The translations under genes and the position numbers were made by a program. The notes beneath the pieces were generated by a model. It ran no database searches. It was not told the DNA's origin and worked only from the letters and a program-made list of their open reading frames with translations. A DNA stretch of 64,000 bases from Bugula neritina (Eukaryota; Bryozoa; Gymnolaemata; Cheilostomatida; Bugulidae): contig OZ037768.1 of assembly GCA_964035545.1 (NCBI GenBank), positions 791,501 to 855,500 on the forward strand, in the 5' to 3' direction. Of the stretch, positions 29,230 through 41,030 are shown piece by piece. Positions within the stretch are counted from its first letter, which is position 1; every line of letters begins with the position of its first letter.

Positions 29230-32200
29230 ATGGAGTGTGCTCATTTGGCTATTGCTGTTAAAGTCTCACAACCAACTGGCTTGAAAAGTTCCCGCAGATC
29301 ACGGAATTTGCCTTCTACTGTATCCGAGGGTTTCAAAGAAAACAGCAACTCTTTCAGAAAGTTAAAGTGTCAAGTAAAAGGTAGGTGCAAAATCCTAAAT
29401 AAATCATTATGATAATCGTTTGATGATACTTTTCCTTTTAGAATCACGTTGATCAAGTTTGGCTTCATTAAAGATATTTTAATATTAGGAAATACAAGTT
29501 ACAAGTGTTTTATGAAGTAGATTTTGCATCCAGTGTTTCTATACTGTTGTTCACATTTGGTACGAAATGTTTCTATACTGTTGTTCACATTTGGTACGAA
29601 ATGTTTCTATACTGTTGTTCACATTTGTTACGAAATGTTTCTATACTGTTGTGCTCACAGGCTGTGAAGAGAGCACCTCTCTTTGGTGCTGCTGTTTGTG
29701 TGGCGAGATTTACTGCGGGCGTTATGCTAAGGCCCATATGAAGAGTCACTATGAAGAGAACGAGGATCACAGTGTATGCCTGGATATCTCAACATACGCT
29801 GTATATTGGTCAGTCTAAGACTCACTCAGATAGCACAGTCTCCTGCTAGGCTAAGTCTGCATATGTAATACGAATATAATACTCGTCTGTAGCGGGTTTT
29901 GTAAAAAAATGTGCCTATTTGCTTATGAATAGGTAACGTTTAAACTGCTCAGCCAATCATAGCTGTTTAAGAACTGTCTGCTTATTCAGACATTTTGAAC
30001 ATTCAAAACATTTCACAGATTTCCTAAAAGCATGACAATGTGAAGCTTCATAATTCGGTTAACACTGTAGAAATACTCCGAACTGTTGATTTACATGTCA
30101 TTACTGAATATTTCTTCAACTTCTATACCCTCTGATTAGTGGCATTACGTCATCTAATTGTAGCCTCTCTCTCTTATCAGTTCATCTGATAGAGAATAAC
30201 ATTGCTGTAATACTTGAGGCTCTGTACTCCCTAAGTTCGTGTCTCAATGTTAGGGAGTTGCTTGCTCAATCCGGGGTCTATTTTCAGTTACAAGTGTGAT
30301 GAGTACGTAGTCAACGACTCTGATGCCGGCAGCATACAAAATCTTAGAAACTTCTTCCAGCAACTAGATCCAAAGTGAGTGCCTTCCGCTCTCCTAGACT
30401 TATAATCAAATGTACCTCTTGTTTTAATGACTAATGTTATATTTTATTTTAATTGTAACAGCTTTTTAAATTATTGCATTTTAATGGTGTTTAGCCATTA
30501 CTATAAATGAGTTGGTCACCGACTCCATGTTTGGAAAAAACTGGTTTTTGGAGCTGTGCCAAGTCTGTCTGTCTGTCTGTATGATGAGTCATTCATCTCT
30601 AACTCATGACTCATAAAATACCAAAGTCACACTTAGACTTTGTTCCATGAATATCTGTGCAAAGTAGGGGGGTGTAAGGTCCTGTTCATCTTTTGTTGAT
30701 CTGCTTCCTTGATTTTAGCTATCATCTAATAGACATAGAAAATGATAAGGACCACTCACGAAAAAGATCTGGCAACTTTGGTCGTAGTCAAAACTATAAG
30801 AAGCGTAAACCCATCCACCCTAAAACTGTAGGACTTAGGAACCTTGGCAATACATGCTTTATGAATGCCGTACTACAATCACTCAAGTAAGTGTGCATTA
30901 TTGTTTATTAGTTTCAGCTGAAAGTCTACGCGGTGCTTCCTGACTGTGCTTCATGACGTGAATTATGATTGATCACGTCTGCGCTAGTTATTAAATATAT
31001 CATCTTTATCTCATTATGTTAATATTATGAGCTTTAACTTCACATCTTCATATTTCATCTAGTGGGTAGTTTCATCAAACTACTTTATACTTGAAATAAT
31101 ACCTCAATTCAAATATCTTTCTCATTATAAACTATTTTGTTATACCCAACTTGTGGAGTGTAAACTAGATGTTTTGAAAGAATTTTCTATTTATGAGGTT
31201 TAATTGAATCTTAACATTGTTTTCTATGTATTTACTTTCACTATAGTTATGTAGTATAGATTATGTCTTTCCTTGTAGCAATATACCAGAGTTTTCCAAA
31301 TACATACAGAAGTTACCCTCTCTTGACAAAATGCAGGTAAAAAAGCCGACTCCCAAAACGCACACAGCTAGCACTTCAGAAGAAAGCAAATTCAAGTCTG
31401 TAGGACTAAACACTAGATCTAATCCTGAAGATGTGGACAGTGTGTGAGTTTTAGTGTAGTCTGCCTTGTAGTTGTGTTATCTTACACTGTTAGTAGTTGT
31501 CTACACTATGTCATAGTTTAGAGTTGTCTCCACATAATATTTTACAAACTAAGGTTTTACTTTTTCCTGTCTAGACTATTAGTAGAAGAATTTAGAAAAA
31601 CGTTGGTTGAGTTACGAAGAAGCAAGACAGCGCTGTCACCGGCATCGCTTTTTGCTGTCATCTGGAAGGTGGTGCCGAACTTCAGGTAGAAAATTGTTGA
31701 ACACTATTATCTACTTGTCAACATATTAGAGATATACTATATTATTGTGTTGTAGATATATAATGTTATGTACATATATTCGTATATATTGTGTTGTAGA
31801 TATATAATGTTATATACATATACCCGTATATACAGTGTTGTAGATGTATAATGTTATATACTGGTTTAGTGGCGATGTGTTAATTTCAGAGGTTACCAGC
31901 AGCAAGACGCCCACGAGTTCATGCGTTACCTACTCGACAGACTACACCAAGAGCTTCTCACTCTACTTCCTGCCGGATCTTTCACGTTACCTCGTAACTC
32001 TCTCACGGGAGTCAAAAACTCAGTGGTTACCGCCATCTTCGGTGGCGTGCTGCAGAGTGAAGTGCACTGCCTGGAGTGTGGCATGAACAGCGTCAAACAC
32101 GACCCCTTCCTTGACCTTTCTCTTGATATACCAGTTGTGAAACCTAAACCTACCTCAACACACGACGGAGATACTATCCCACAAGTTATACCTTGTACCA

Positions 32201-33630
32201 TAGCAGGTGAGACCTCGTACCATAGCAGGTGAGACCTCGTACTATAGCAGGTGAGACCTTGTACCATAGCAGGTGAGACCTCGTACCATAGCAGGTGGTA
32301 CACTGTACTATAGCAGGTGATACACTGTACTATAGCAGGTGAGACCTCGTACTATAGCAGGTGGTACACTGTACTATAGCAGGTGATACACTGTACTATA
32401 GCAGGTGGTACACTGTATTATAGCAGGTGGTACACTGTATTATAGCAGGTGGTACACTGTATTATAGCAGGTGGTACATTGTGTTATCTGGTTCTAGATT
32501 GTCTACGGAGTTTCACCGACACAGAGGAGCTCGCCGACTCTGAAAGATACACCTGCGGCAGCTGTAAAAAGAGGCAGCGATCAACTAAAAAGTTCTGGAT
32601 AAAAAAGCTGCCCAATGTATGTACTTGTACACCTGTATACTCTCTACCTGTATACTCTCTACCTGTATACTATCTACCTGTATACTATCTACCTGTATAC
32701 TCTCTACCTGTATACTATCTACCTGTATACTCTCTACCTGTGTACACTCTCTACCTGTATCTACCTGTATACTATCTACCTGTATACTATCTACCTGTAT
32801 ACTCTCTACCTGTATACTATCTACCTGTATACTCTCTACCTGTGTACACTCTCTACCTGTATACTATCTACCTGTATACTCTCTACCTGTGCACACTCTC
32901 TACCTGTATCTACCTGTATACTATCTACCTGTATACTCTACCTGTATAGTCTACCTGTATACCTGCAGGTGCTCTGTCTTCACCTCAAAAGGTTCCGCTG
33001 GAGCTCATTTATCAGAACAAAGATTGAGACGTACGTAGAGTTTCCAACTACAGACCTGGACATGAGTGCCTACCAACTCAACAATGTGGTGCGTATTATG
33101 GTCATGTGTTGCTCTTACGTTGGTAGAAGGCATTACAGAAGTCATGGTTAGCATATGCTACAGGCTTTGTTAGGTCATTTTTAAGGTCAGCATAATGGAA
33201 TGACTGACTAGGAGTTGTTCCCCCAGCCTGACTCTAGATTGTTGGTATTACACGCCTGTCAACATATTAGCAATGTTGAGTGGCATTGTCTGTGTTACAG
33301 AGACGGACTAGAGACAATACAGGAAGTACTGAGTATGACCTTGCTGCTGTCGTCGTCCATCATGGGTCGGGGTAAGTGACAAAGTGTTATGCTTTATCCC
33401 TAAATAACTGTAAGTCTAACAAAATATGTACTGTGAAAGTATCATGTGACTAAGATGTGTCATGTGACATTAATTGCAGGGCTGGGTCTGGACACTACAC
33501 ATCGTACGCTATACACGACAATGTCTGGTACCATTTCAATGACAGCACAGTTTCCGTGTGCCCGGAAGAGACGGTGGCAAAGAGCAAAGCATACATACTC
33601 TTCTACGTACGAAGAGAGTTAAAGCTCTAG
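29230..33630 (+). CDS. USP3: Ubiquitin-specific protease 3-like deubiquitinase
   Basis: A cysteine protease that removes ubiquitin; USP3 acts on histones H2A and H2B in chromatin. Exons are 29230-29380, 29661-29808, 30288-30374, 30719-30886, 31279-31443, 31575-31685, 31890-32206, 32498-32616, 32969-33085, 33301-33371 and 33480-33630, joining in frame to 534 aa (520 in human). The start is the ATG of MECAHL, like human MECPHL. A ZnF-UBP domain (about residues 50-120; [37 protein letters not shown]) precedes the UCH domain. Catalytic residues are Cys175 ([12 protein letters not shown]), His490 (GSGHYTSY) and Asn505/Asp506 (WYHFNDSTV). [16 protein letters not shown] and paired zinc cysteines (CLECG, CGSCKK) are present. 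The whole order and the [17 protein letters not shown] motif favour USP3 over USP44/49. Introns 7 and 8 are minisatellite arrays. Confidence 0.95.
31735..31862. repeat. USP3 intron 6 repeat
   Basis: Three to four copies of a roughly 33-bp unit with GTGTTGTAGATATATAATGT. Confidence 0.75.
32196..32490. repeat. 22-bp array of the USP3 exon 7 donor site
   Basis: Thirteen copies of TAGCAGGT spaced exactly 22 bp from 32201 to 32465. The first copy is the true exon 7 end (ACCATAGCAG/GTGAGACC) and includes coding bases for TIA. About half the copies keep GTGAGA; the rest drift to GTGGTA or GTGATA. The 10 or more exonic bases are repeated as well as the donor. Confidence 0.94.
32630..32965. repeat. 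USP3 intron 8 minisatellite (15 bp)
   Basis: About 22 copies of ACCTGTATACTCTCT with variants. The last copy, ACCTGTATACCTGCAG, merges with the acceptor of the exon at 32969. The unit is a multiple of three, so long spurious frames run through it. Confidence 0.92.
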
Positions 33631-33799
33631 CACTGCTGTATACTCTGTACATATCATTTTCTATATATTTTAGTATCTTTACTTTCTCAATATGCTAGCA
33701 GTACTTTTGTGATACCTCATATGGAGGCTTTTCTCCTGCACTCACAACTAGCCACTTGTTTTAGTAGCTTTTTCACTTACAGCAGCTGTTGAAGGTTGA

Positions 33800-33805
33800 A
33801 ATAAA
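33800..33805 (+). terminator. Candidate poly(A) signal of USP3
   Basis: A canonical AATAAA hexamer 170 bp after the USP3 stop codon, on the sense strand. The cleavage site cannot be seen. Confidence 0.45.
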
Positions 33806-34039
33806 TAGACCATGTGTAGAAAACCAAAGCCTGTCTGTATTGAAACTTAAATAGAACTAAAAATACGAGTCATATGGTGGCAGTAGCGTATGTATGCTAT
33901 ATAACTTTCTGAATAACTTAAATTTATACACGTATAATCAGCAACGACCCATTCACCGATAGCACACTGGCATTATAAAGGTAATAATTTTACTAAAGTA
34001 ATAAAAATAATAGATATGCTGTGAGACTTTTGAAGAATG

Positions 34040-34190
34040 GAGCGCAGTAGAACCCGTGGCTACAGTATACTAGTTCATACATGCTGTACAAGTAGAACCG
34101 GTGGCTACAGTATACTAGTTCATACATGCTGTACAAGTAGAACCTGTGGCTACAGTATACTAGTTCATACATGCTGTACAAGGATAGCCT
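34040..34190. repeat. 45-bp triple repeat
   Basis: Three nearly identical copies containing TACTAGTTCATACATGCTGT, in the spacer between USP3 and Homer. Confidence 0.9.
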
Positions 34191-34256
34191 TAAATCATAA
34201 GGAAGTGAGATGAGAATCCAAACGGTGCAACACAGTGGCAGCTTCACTGAGCTTGT

Positions 34257-37200
34257 CTAAGAGTTGAGAAACTTGGCGAGCTGATTCTGCGCGCTGACCA
34301 GCTCCGACACATTTCTACTCAGTCTATCGTGTAGTCCAATCAGCTCAGACTTCTCCGCCGTCTGCGAGTTTCGCAGCTGCTCAAGTTCCCCCGCCATGGC
34401 CGCCATCTTGCTTTCCATCTCTGCTTGATCACGTTGTAAACTCTAGAAGTCAATATTCAACTCGTATAAATTGTCAAGTGAAAGAGAACGCAATGACAGT
34501 AAATATGAAAATCATTTTTCAAAATGACACCCAAAACTCTCAAAGTAAATTCTAAGACGCATTCTATACCATCTTAACATCTACTAATAAATTCATATCA
34601 TTGTCATGACCTTACTTGTATACAGTATATATTACCTGCATACAGTATATATTACCTGTATTACTGTATATATTACTTGTATAGATAGTATATATTATCT
34701 GTATACAGTATATATTACCTGCACATACAGTACATATTATCTGCACATACAGTATATATTACCTGTATACAGTATATATTACCTGCACAGACAGTATATA
34801 TTATCTGCCCAGACAGTATATATTACCTTAATTTGTAATTCTTGTTTTTGGACAGTTTCTTCTAGGCGAGGCACTTGACTTGCCCTAGATCTGGAAGATT
34901 CTAATTCCTGCAACAAAAGTAGCTCCAGTGATAACAAACACAGCCACATTTATCAGACTATGAAAGATAGAATAACTCTTATAATTATATTCATCAGAGT
35001 GTATATATATCACATATACAGGTATATATTACGGATACAGGTATCTATCACAAATGCAGGTAAAGCTGGTACAACTCACCGACTTTAAGTTCCTCTTTTC
35101 CGTCTCTGAGACAGACAACTTGTCTACCATCCCAGCCAACTCGGCTTCAACTGACTGCAGCTGCTGCTGCTGGTTTGGCTGACTTTGCTCGTGTTCTATC
35201 ACCTGCAAGCACCTTTCATAGCAATTATATTTGTGTCAGCAAGCAGCAGTTGGGGGACCATTATAAAATCTATGCCCCTTTCTTTTCTCGTGCAAAAATG
35301 TTTTTTTTTCAAGTCAAATAGCGAAAAGTTAGCAGTAAATCATAACCTTTGGTCTTGTAAACAGCAAATATTGATGCTTTTGTTATCAACAATTTGATGT
35401 TTTTTTAGAAAATAAGTTAGTTTGATGTTAAACACTGGTTTTGATGTAAAAACATGCTGATTGGCTGATTAGTAAATGTTGAGCACAAATCAACAGTTGA
35501 GTTAAAAAGTTGCATAACTGACTGACAGGTGAAGAAGAAATAAATAACAGGATATGTGGAAGCAGATGAAGTGTTTTATTACCTAGTGCTATAAATAGAC
35601 TTGTACTTTTATGAAGTTGTCTAACTGAACTGTATGTGATGGCCATGTTATTAGTAGAACTTTGAATAGTAGTGATAATAATCCAACAGTTCTTGCAAGT
35701 TAGTGAGTAAGGGAGTTAGTGAGTGACTGAGAGAGTAAGGGAGTTAGTAAGTGACTGAGTGAGTAAGGGAGTTAGTGAGTGACTGGGTGAGTAAGGGAGT
35801 TAGTGAGTGACTGGGTGAGTAAGGGAGTTAGTGAGTTAGTGAGTGACTGAGGTACTCACTGGGAGAGGGATATTCAGTAACATGAGTTAAAATGCATCCA
35901 CTACATTACTAGTGGAAAGAATGAACACAGAGTAAAGTTTACTCTGACACACAATAAAATGTTACTTTAATGAGAGCCAAAGTTTCACTATCATAATGCA
36001 TAAGTTGAAAAAAAATCTAGGAAAAGGGTGAATTTTTTCTCCATTTAAAAACAAGACAAACTTGAAACCCTGCAATTTATTTTCCAAGATCATAAAATAT
36101 CGCTTACTTATGATCCACTAAACCACAAGAGTAGTTGTCAACACTCTACACACACTCGGTACATTGTATTGCGCATCTAACACCAGCCTGACCCACCATT
36201 TTCTTGAGAGTTGCGTTCTCCTCCTTGTAGCTAGCCAACTGCCTCTTCCACTCGTCTACATTGACGTTGCTCTCTTGAAGGGCGGTTGTCAGTCTAGCAT
36301 TGTTGTTCTTCAACGTCTGCAGCTCAACTTCCCATTTCTTGGCGTTCTGTGAACTACAGAAACATAACACAATCCATCAAAACCTGAGCTGCATTATTAC
36401 ACAATCTGTCCCTACATATGGAGCTGCATTATTACACAATATGTCCCTACATATGGAGCTGCACAGTCTGTGCTGACATGCAGCTCAGCTGTTCTAAGCT
36501 ATCTTGTGGAGTGTTCTGGCATTTCATAGATCAATCAAAGGGATGGGACAAGCTGTTACATGATAAAAACCCAAATGTTTATCTTTACATAAAATTATAT
36601 ACTATTCAGAGAGAAATGTAAAACAAACAGAGGGCTAGTAAGGAATGTGCTAAGGCTAGAGTATTAAACCTTTGACAGTTGGGTTCAATACCTCCCAATA
36701 GATATGTTGAAAGAGAGTTGTAATATAGACTGTCTACTCAATAGTAGTAATTGAATAATTAGCGTGTTACACTTTGTAAGAAAACATGTCAGCTTACAAT
36801 AGATGCAGTATGTACTGGTCAATTAGCCATACAAAGACAGCTATTGATCTGCTCTACTCAGCTGCTTCCATGTTCCCCAACACAACAAATCACAAGCATA
36901 AACTCTGCGTACATTACAATATTCATAGCTGGCATTAGTTCACATTTCTATACACAGTAATATATACCTTTGAGCTAAGGCTACCTTTAGCCTGTTATTC
37001 TCGTATTTTAGTTGTTCTGTACTATCAGGAAGGGCACCCGGACCACCCGGCCTTCGGTCTATCATAGGTGTCATGTACTCAGACTACAGTATATAAACAC
37101 TCAGACTACAGCTATATACACACTCAGATTACAGCTATATACACACTCAGACTACAGTATATACACACTCAGACTACAGCTATATAAATACTCAGACTAC

Positions 37201-40079
37201 AGCTTACATAAACAGATGAAAGAGCTCCCAACACACAACATAATAACATAACATGATCCATCAGTGACTGAGTGCTCTTCACTCATCTTCTAAACCACTC
37301 AGTGCTGCTAATTTAATTACTGTGCAACTCGGTGGCAGCATCTCAATGGCAGCAGACAAACAGACAGACACTTTACTAACAGCACAGCTGTCTTAATATC
37401 CTATCTTCAGTATACCCAACTCCCAGTATACTCTACTCTCAGTATACTCTACTCTCAGTATACTCTACTCTCAGTATACTCTACCCTCAGTATACTCTAC
37501 CCTACTCTCAGTATACTCTACTCTCAGTACACTCTACTCTCAGTATACTCTACTCTACTCTCAGTATACTCTACTCTACTCTCAGTATACTCTACCCTCA
37601 GTATACCCTACCCTCAGTATACTATACTCTCAGTATACTCTACTCTCAGTATACTCTACTCTCAGTATACTCTACCCTCAGTATACTCTACTCTCAGTAT
37701 ACTCTACTCTCAGTATACTCTACTCTCAGTATACTCTACTCTCAGTATACTCTACTCTCAGTATACTCTACTCTCAGTATACTCTACTCTCAGTATACTC
37801 TACTCTCAGTACACTCTACTCTCACTTGTCAGAAAGAGCAGCAGAGTAAATACTACGTACATTTTGCACTGCTGCCGCATTTGGCTGCATACTAGGCTTG
37901 GAGTCTGTGGCATCACCACCACCACCGCTGCCGTTTATATGAGAAGGCGGGGCTAATTGCTGCTTTGTTAATTCTCGAACTTCATTAAACTTGTCGTAAA
38001 ACTGCAATATCAAGAGTATATATTAAATTATCAAGAGTTTATATTATATTATCAAGAGTATATATTATATCATCAAGAGTTTATATTATATTATTAAGAG
38101 TATATATTATATTATCAAGAGTTTATATTATATTATCAAGAGTTTATATTATATTATATTATCAAGAGTTTATATTATATTATCAAGAGTTTATATCATA
38201 TTATCAAGAGTTTATATTATATTATCAAGAGTTTATATTATATTATCATGAGTTTATATTATATTATCAAGAGTTTATATTATATTATTAATAGTTTATA
38301 TTATATTATCAAGAGTTTATAATATATTATCGAGAGTTTATATTATATTATCACGAGTTTATATTATATTATCAATAGTTTATATTATATTATCAAGAGT
38401 TTATAATATATTATCGAGAGTTTATATTATATTATCAAGAGTTTATATTATATTATTAATAGTGTATATTATACTCTCACAGGTATATGTATATAACACA
38501 CAACAAGGTGATGTGTCTACCAGTTACAATTAAAACTCCATTAAAACGCTAATTGAGCTTTAATGAACTGCAAATTAGAAAATTATGACTATAATATATT
38601 TAGATGAGAAGAAAATTAAATTATTAAACTAACTAATGATTAAGTTAAGATATTACAAGCGTTTCATGAGCCAACAGTTTAAACAGGTAAAGTGACAACA
38701 GACATTAGCTAGACAGAGCGTAGTCATGAGTTACCTGCAGCTACTGGCCGATAACTTCACACCAAACTAACAAGGTAACCTCAGGCTGTTAAATGATAGC
38801 CTGAGGTTGCTGTTGAATAATAGCCTGAGATTGCTGTTAAATAATAGCCTGAGGTTGCTGTTATATGATAGCCTGAGGTTGCTGTTACATGATAGCCTGA
38901 GGTTGCTGTTACATGATAGCCTGAGGTTGCTGTTACATGATAGCCTGAGGTTGCTGTTACATGATAGCCTGAGGTTGCTGTTACATGATAGCCTGAGGTT
39001 GCTGTTACATGATAGCCTGAGGTTGCTGTTACATAATAGCCTGAGGTTGCTGTTATATGATAGCCTGAAGTTGCTGTTACATGATAGCCTGAGGTTGCTG
39101 TTACATGATAGCCTGAGGTTGCTGTTAAATGGCAGCCTGAGGTTGCTGTTACATGGCAGCCTGAGGTTGCTGTTACATGACGGGTGGTACATTACTCACC
39201 TTGTTCAAATCCATTTCTGTAGCAAATCCCAAACCATACACAGTGTTGGCTCTGGCGTCAGACCACTGGCCAAATTTCTGAGAGGTCTTTGTGAATGTCA
39301 TGTTCTGTACAAGTGTGCTGTTGATGATGGCCTGCAACATGAGATACTAACATATATAGAGAGTATATAGACAGAGAGTATATTACAGAGAGTATATAAC
39401 AGACAGAGTATATAACAGAGAGAGTATATAACAGAGAGAGTATATAACAAAGAGTACATAACAGAGAGTATATAACAGAGAGAGAGTATATAACAGAGTG
39501 AGTATATTACAGAGAGTATATAACAGAGAGAGTATATATAACAGAGAGTATATAACAGAGAGTACATAACAGAGAGTATATAACAGAGAGAGAGTATATA
39601 ACAGAGAGTATATAACAGAGAGTATATAACAGAGAGTTACTAACAGAGAGAGTATATAACAGAGAGTTACTAACAGAGAGTATATAAGAGAGAGAGTATA
39701 TAACAGAGAGCTACTAACCTTGGATCCATCAACGCTGATAATTCTGTAGGTACTTCTGTTACTGTCGTAATAGAAGGAGACGTTCACGGAACCCTGACTG
39801 GAAGGTAGCCAGTTCTTCTTTGTAGCAGGGTCTATGTGAAACACGTGAGCTTTTGTTGTGAATATCGGCTGCTCTCTGATATACAGAAATAAAATAGCCA
39901 GACCAATAGCTTGGATGCAATGCAATAGTAAAATAAAGTATTACAACATATGAATCATCATTAAATGCAATGCAAAAGTGACTTTTAGTAACTTAGTACC
40001 ATATACTTCTGGCAAAGTGTGGCATAAGGTTACAAAAGAACCACCAAATAAACTAGGAATTGTGATAAACTTACCCCAT
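34257..40079 (-). CDS. HOMER: Homer scaffold protein (long, coiled-coil form)
   Basis: A cytoplasmic scaffold that binds PPxxF ligands (mGluR, IP3 and ryanodine receptors, Shank) through an N-terminal EVH1 domain and tetramerises through a coiled coil. Exons (minus): 40079-40075, 39875-39719, 39331-39200, 38001-37861, 37083-36968, 36353-36197, 35202-35080, 34907-34827 and 34442-34257; total 1098 nt, 365 aa (354 in human HOMER1). Exon 1 supplies only ATGGG (Met-Gly-), the same arrangement as vertebrate Homer. EVH1 residues 1-110 contain F14, W24 and G89, the ligand-pocket positions of human Homer1, and [16 protein letters not shown] linker follows, then [20 protein letters not shown], the conserved start of the coiled coil, which continues heptad-rich to the end. 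Presence of a coiled coil marks the constitutive long isoform. Confidence 0.96.
34618..34830. repeat. 20-bp array of the Homer exon 8 donor site
   Basis: About ten copies of a TATATATTACCTGTATACAG-like unit. On the gene strand each reads CAG/GTAATATATACTGT or a close variant, and the rightmost one (34827/34826) is the real donor of exon 8. Confidence 0.88.
35697..35860. repeat. Homer intron 6 minisatellite
   Basis: About six copies of GAGTAAGGGAGTTAGTGAGT plus GACTG (roughly 25 bp). Confidence 0.88.
36650..36710 (+). repeat. tRNA-like B-box fragment
   Basis: GTGCTAAGGCTAGAGTA followed by TGGGTTCAATACCTCCC resembles a decayed tRNA-derived SINE head (B box GGTTCAANNCC). Weak and short. Confidence 0.2.
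37075..37205. repeat. Homer intron 4 repeat
   Basis: Six copies of ACTCAGACTACAGCTATATA-type units (about 23 bp), just 5' of exon 5 on the gene strand; the exon 5 acceptor CTGTAG/TCTGAG is itself the last copy. Confidence 0.85.
37405..37826. repeat. Homer intron 4 minisatellite (16 bp)
   Basis: About 26 copies of AGTATACTCTACTCTC, some extended by CTACT, immediately downstream of the exon 4 donor on the gene strand. Confidence 0.93.
38003..38475. repeat. Homer intron 3 minisatellite (21 bp)
   Basis: About 22 copies of TATCAAGAGTTTATATTATAT directly abut the exon 4 acceptor at 38002. Confidence 0.93.
38782..39182. repeat. Homer intron 3 minisatellite (24 bp)
   Basis: About 16 copies of a unit with GCCTGAGGTTGCTGTTACAT plus GATA. 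Being a multiple of three without stops, it is open on both strands, which explains long spurious frames. A second array in the same intron (38003-38475) has an unrelated unit. Confidence 0.94.
39350..39718. repeat. Homer intron 2 minisatellite
   Basis: GAGAGTATATAACAGA units with interspersed GAGAGTTACTAACAGA copies. On the gene strand the latter read GTTAGTAACTCTC, the same as the real exon 2 donor GTTAGTAGCTCTC at 39718. Confidence 0.88.
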
Positions 40080-41002
40080 TACTACAACTTCATTGAGCGA
40101 ATATGCTAGTCCAAGTAAATAGTGTCAATATTCATACGATGAATTGTATTTTTCTGAAGAGCAAGAAACACTACAAAGAAAACACAATTCCAGTATCACA
40201 AACAATAAATATTAACTGAGCTATCTTCTAATGATATGATACGATAATCATTTCTGTTTCGAATCTACTTTGAGTTTTATTTTTAGGTTGAAATTAAAGC
40301 ATATTGTCTATTGATATCCACTTACATTTATAGTTATTGTCTTACAGTTATGTTATATTTATAGTTATAGCATTAAATATTGATATTCGAACCCACTCAC
40401 ACTGAGGCCACCAGATGAGTGACTGTGATACTGATATACTGATTCATGTTGCTCAAACAGTAACATGGACACTGGGACAGTTGTTTTCAATGTTTACTAA
40501 AATTTGAAGTAAAAGTCAGACTCAAGGCTAAAGTGAAAGTGGATTCAATCACCATAAGCATATGAATATATAATTAAAACTAAAAGAAAAACTAAGACGA
40601 AATCAAGTGAAAGTGAAAATCAAAAATGAAAATGCTGCAATCAAAGGTTATACTCATTGTTAACAGTTATTGTTAAACCTAAACTGAAACTAAAACACTT
40701 GAACTTCAAGTTTAAGCTAATACTAATAGTAATAGTAATATTTATATTAATAATAATATTAAATTTAATTATCAATATTATTAATATTATATCTATTATT
40801 CGTAATGATAATCATAATGTAAACACCATAGGTTCAGTATTTAATAGGTTATAGCTAACGTATATGCAACAACTCTAAAAATCTAATGAAAATAAGCTGT
40901 CGCAAAAAAAACATAATTCTTAAATCAGTAAGTTGTTAACTACAGTCGTTTCTAAGCTTAACTTTTTCTAGTTTCGGCATAAATTAAAACTGGCTAGCAG
41001 CC

Positions 41003-41030
41003 GCAGGACGTCACGCATAATCCGGATGTT
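41003..41030. promoter_or_regulatory. CRE-like and ETS-like motifs
   Basis: GGACGTCACG (CRE-like half-palindrome) is followed within 10 bases by ATCCGGATG (ETS-like GGAT core, palindromic). This is the only CpG-containing patch in a long A+T-rich spacer between two divergent genes. Motif resemblance only. Confidence 0.3.

Larger units (their letters stand above)
33631..34256. other. Tail-to-tail spacer USP3 / Homer
   Basis: About 0.6 kb of 3' sequence. It contains AATAAA at 33800-33805, a candidate USP3 poly(A) signal, and three 45-bp copies of a unit with GTGGCTACAGTATACTAGTT at 34040-34190 next to the Homer 3' end. Confidence 0.65.

Noticed and set aside
30540-30700. Possible transposon remnant with CTGTCTGTCTGTCTGT
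   Set aside because: Only a short tetranucleotide run in a USP3 intron; no inverted termini or coding remnant found.
32449-33151. Frames of 139-178 codons with repeated YLPVYSL / TCILS
   Set aside because: They read through the 15-bp USP3 intron 8 array; the real exons on each side join in frame without it.
38767-39370. Long frames on both strands with SLRLLLHD and NSNLRLSC repeats
   Set aside because: Product of a 24-bp unit array in a Homer intron; both strands open because the unit is a multiple of three and stop-free.
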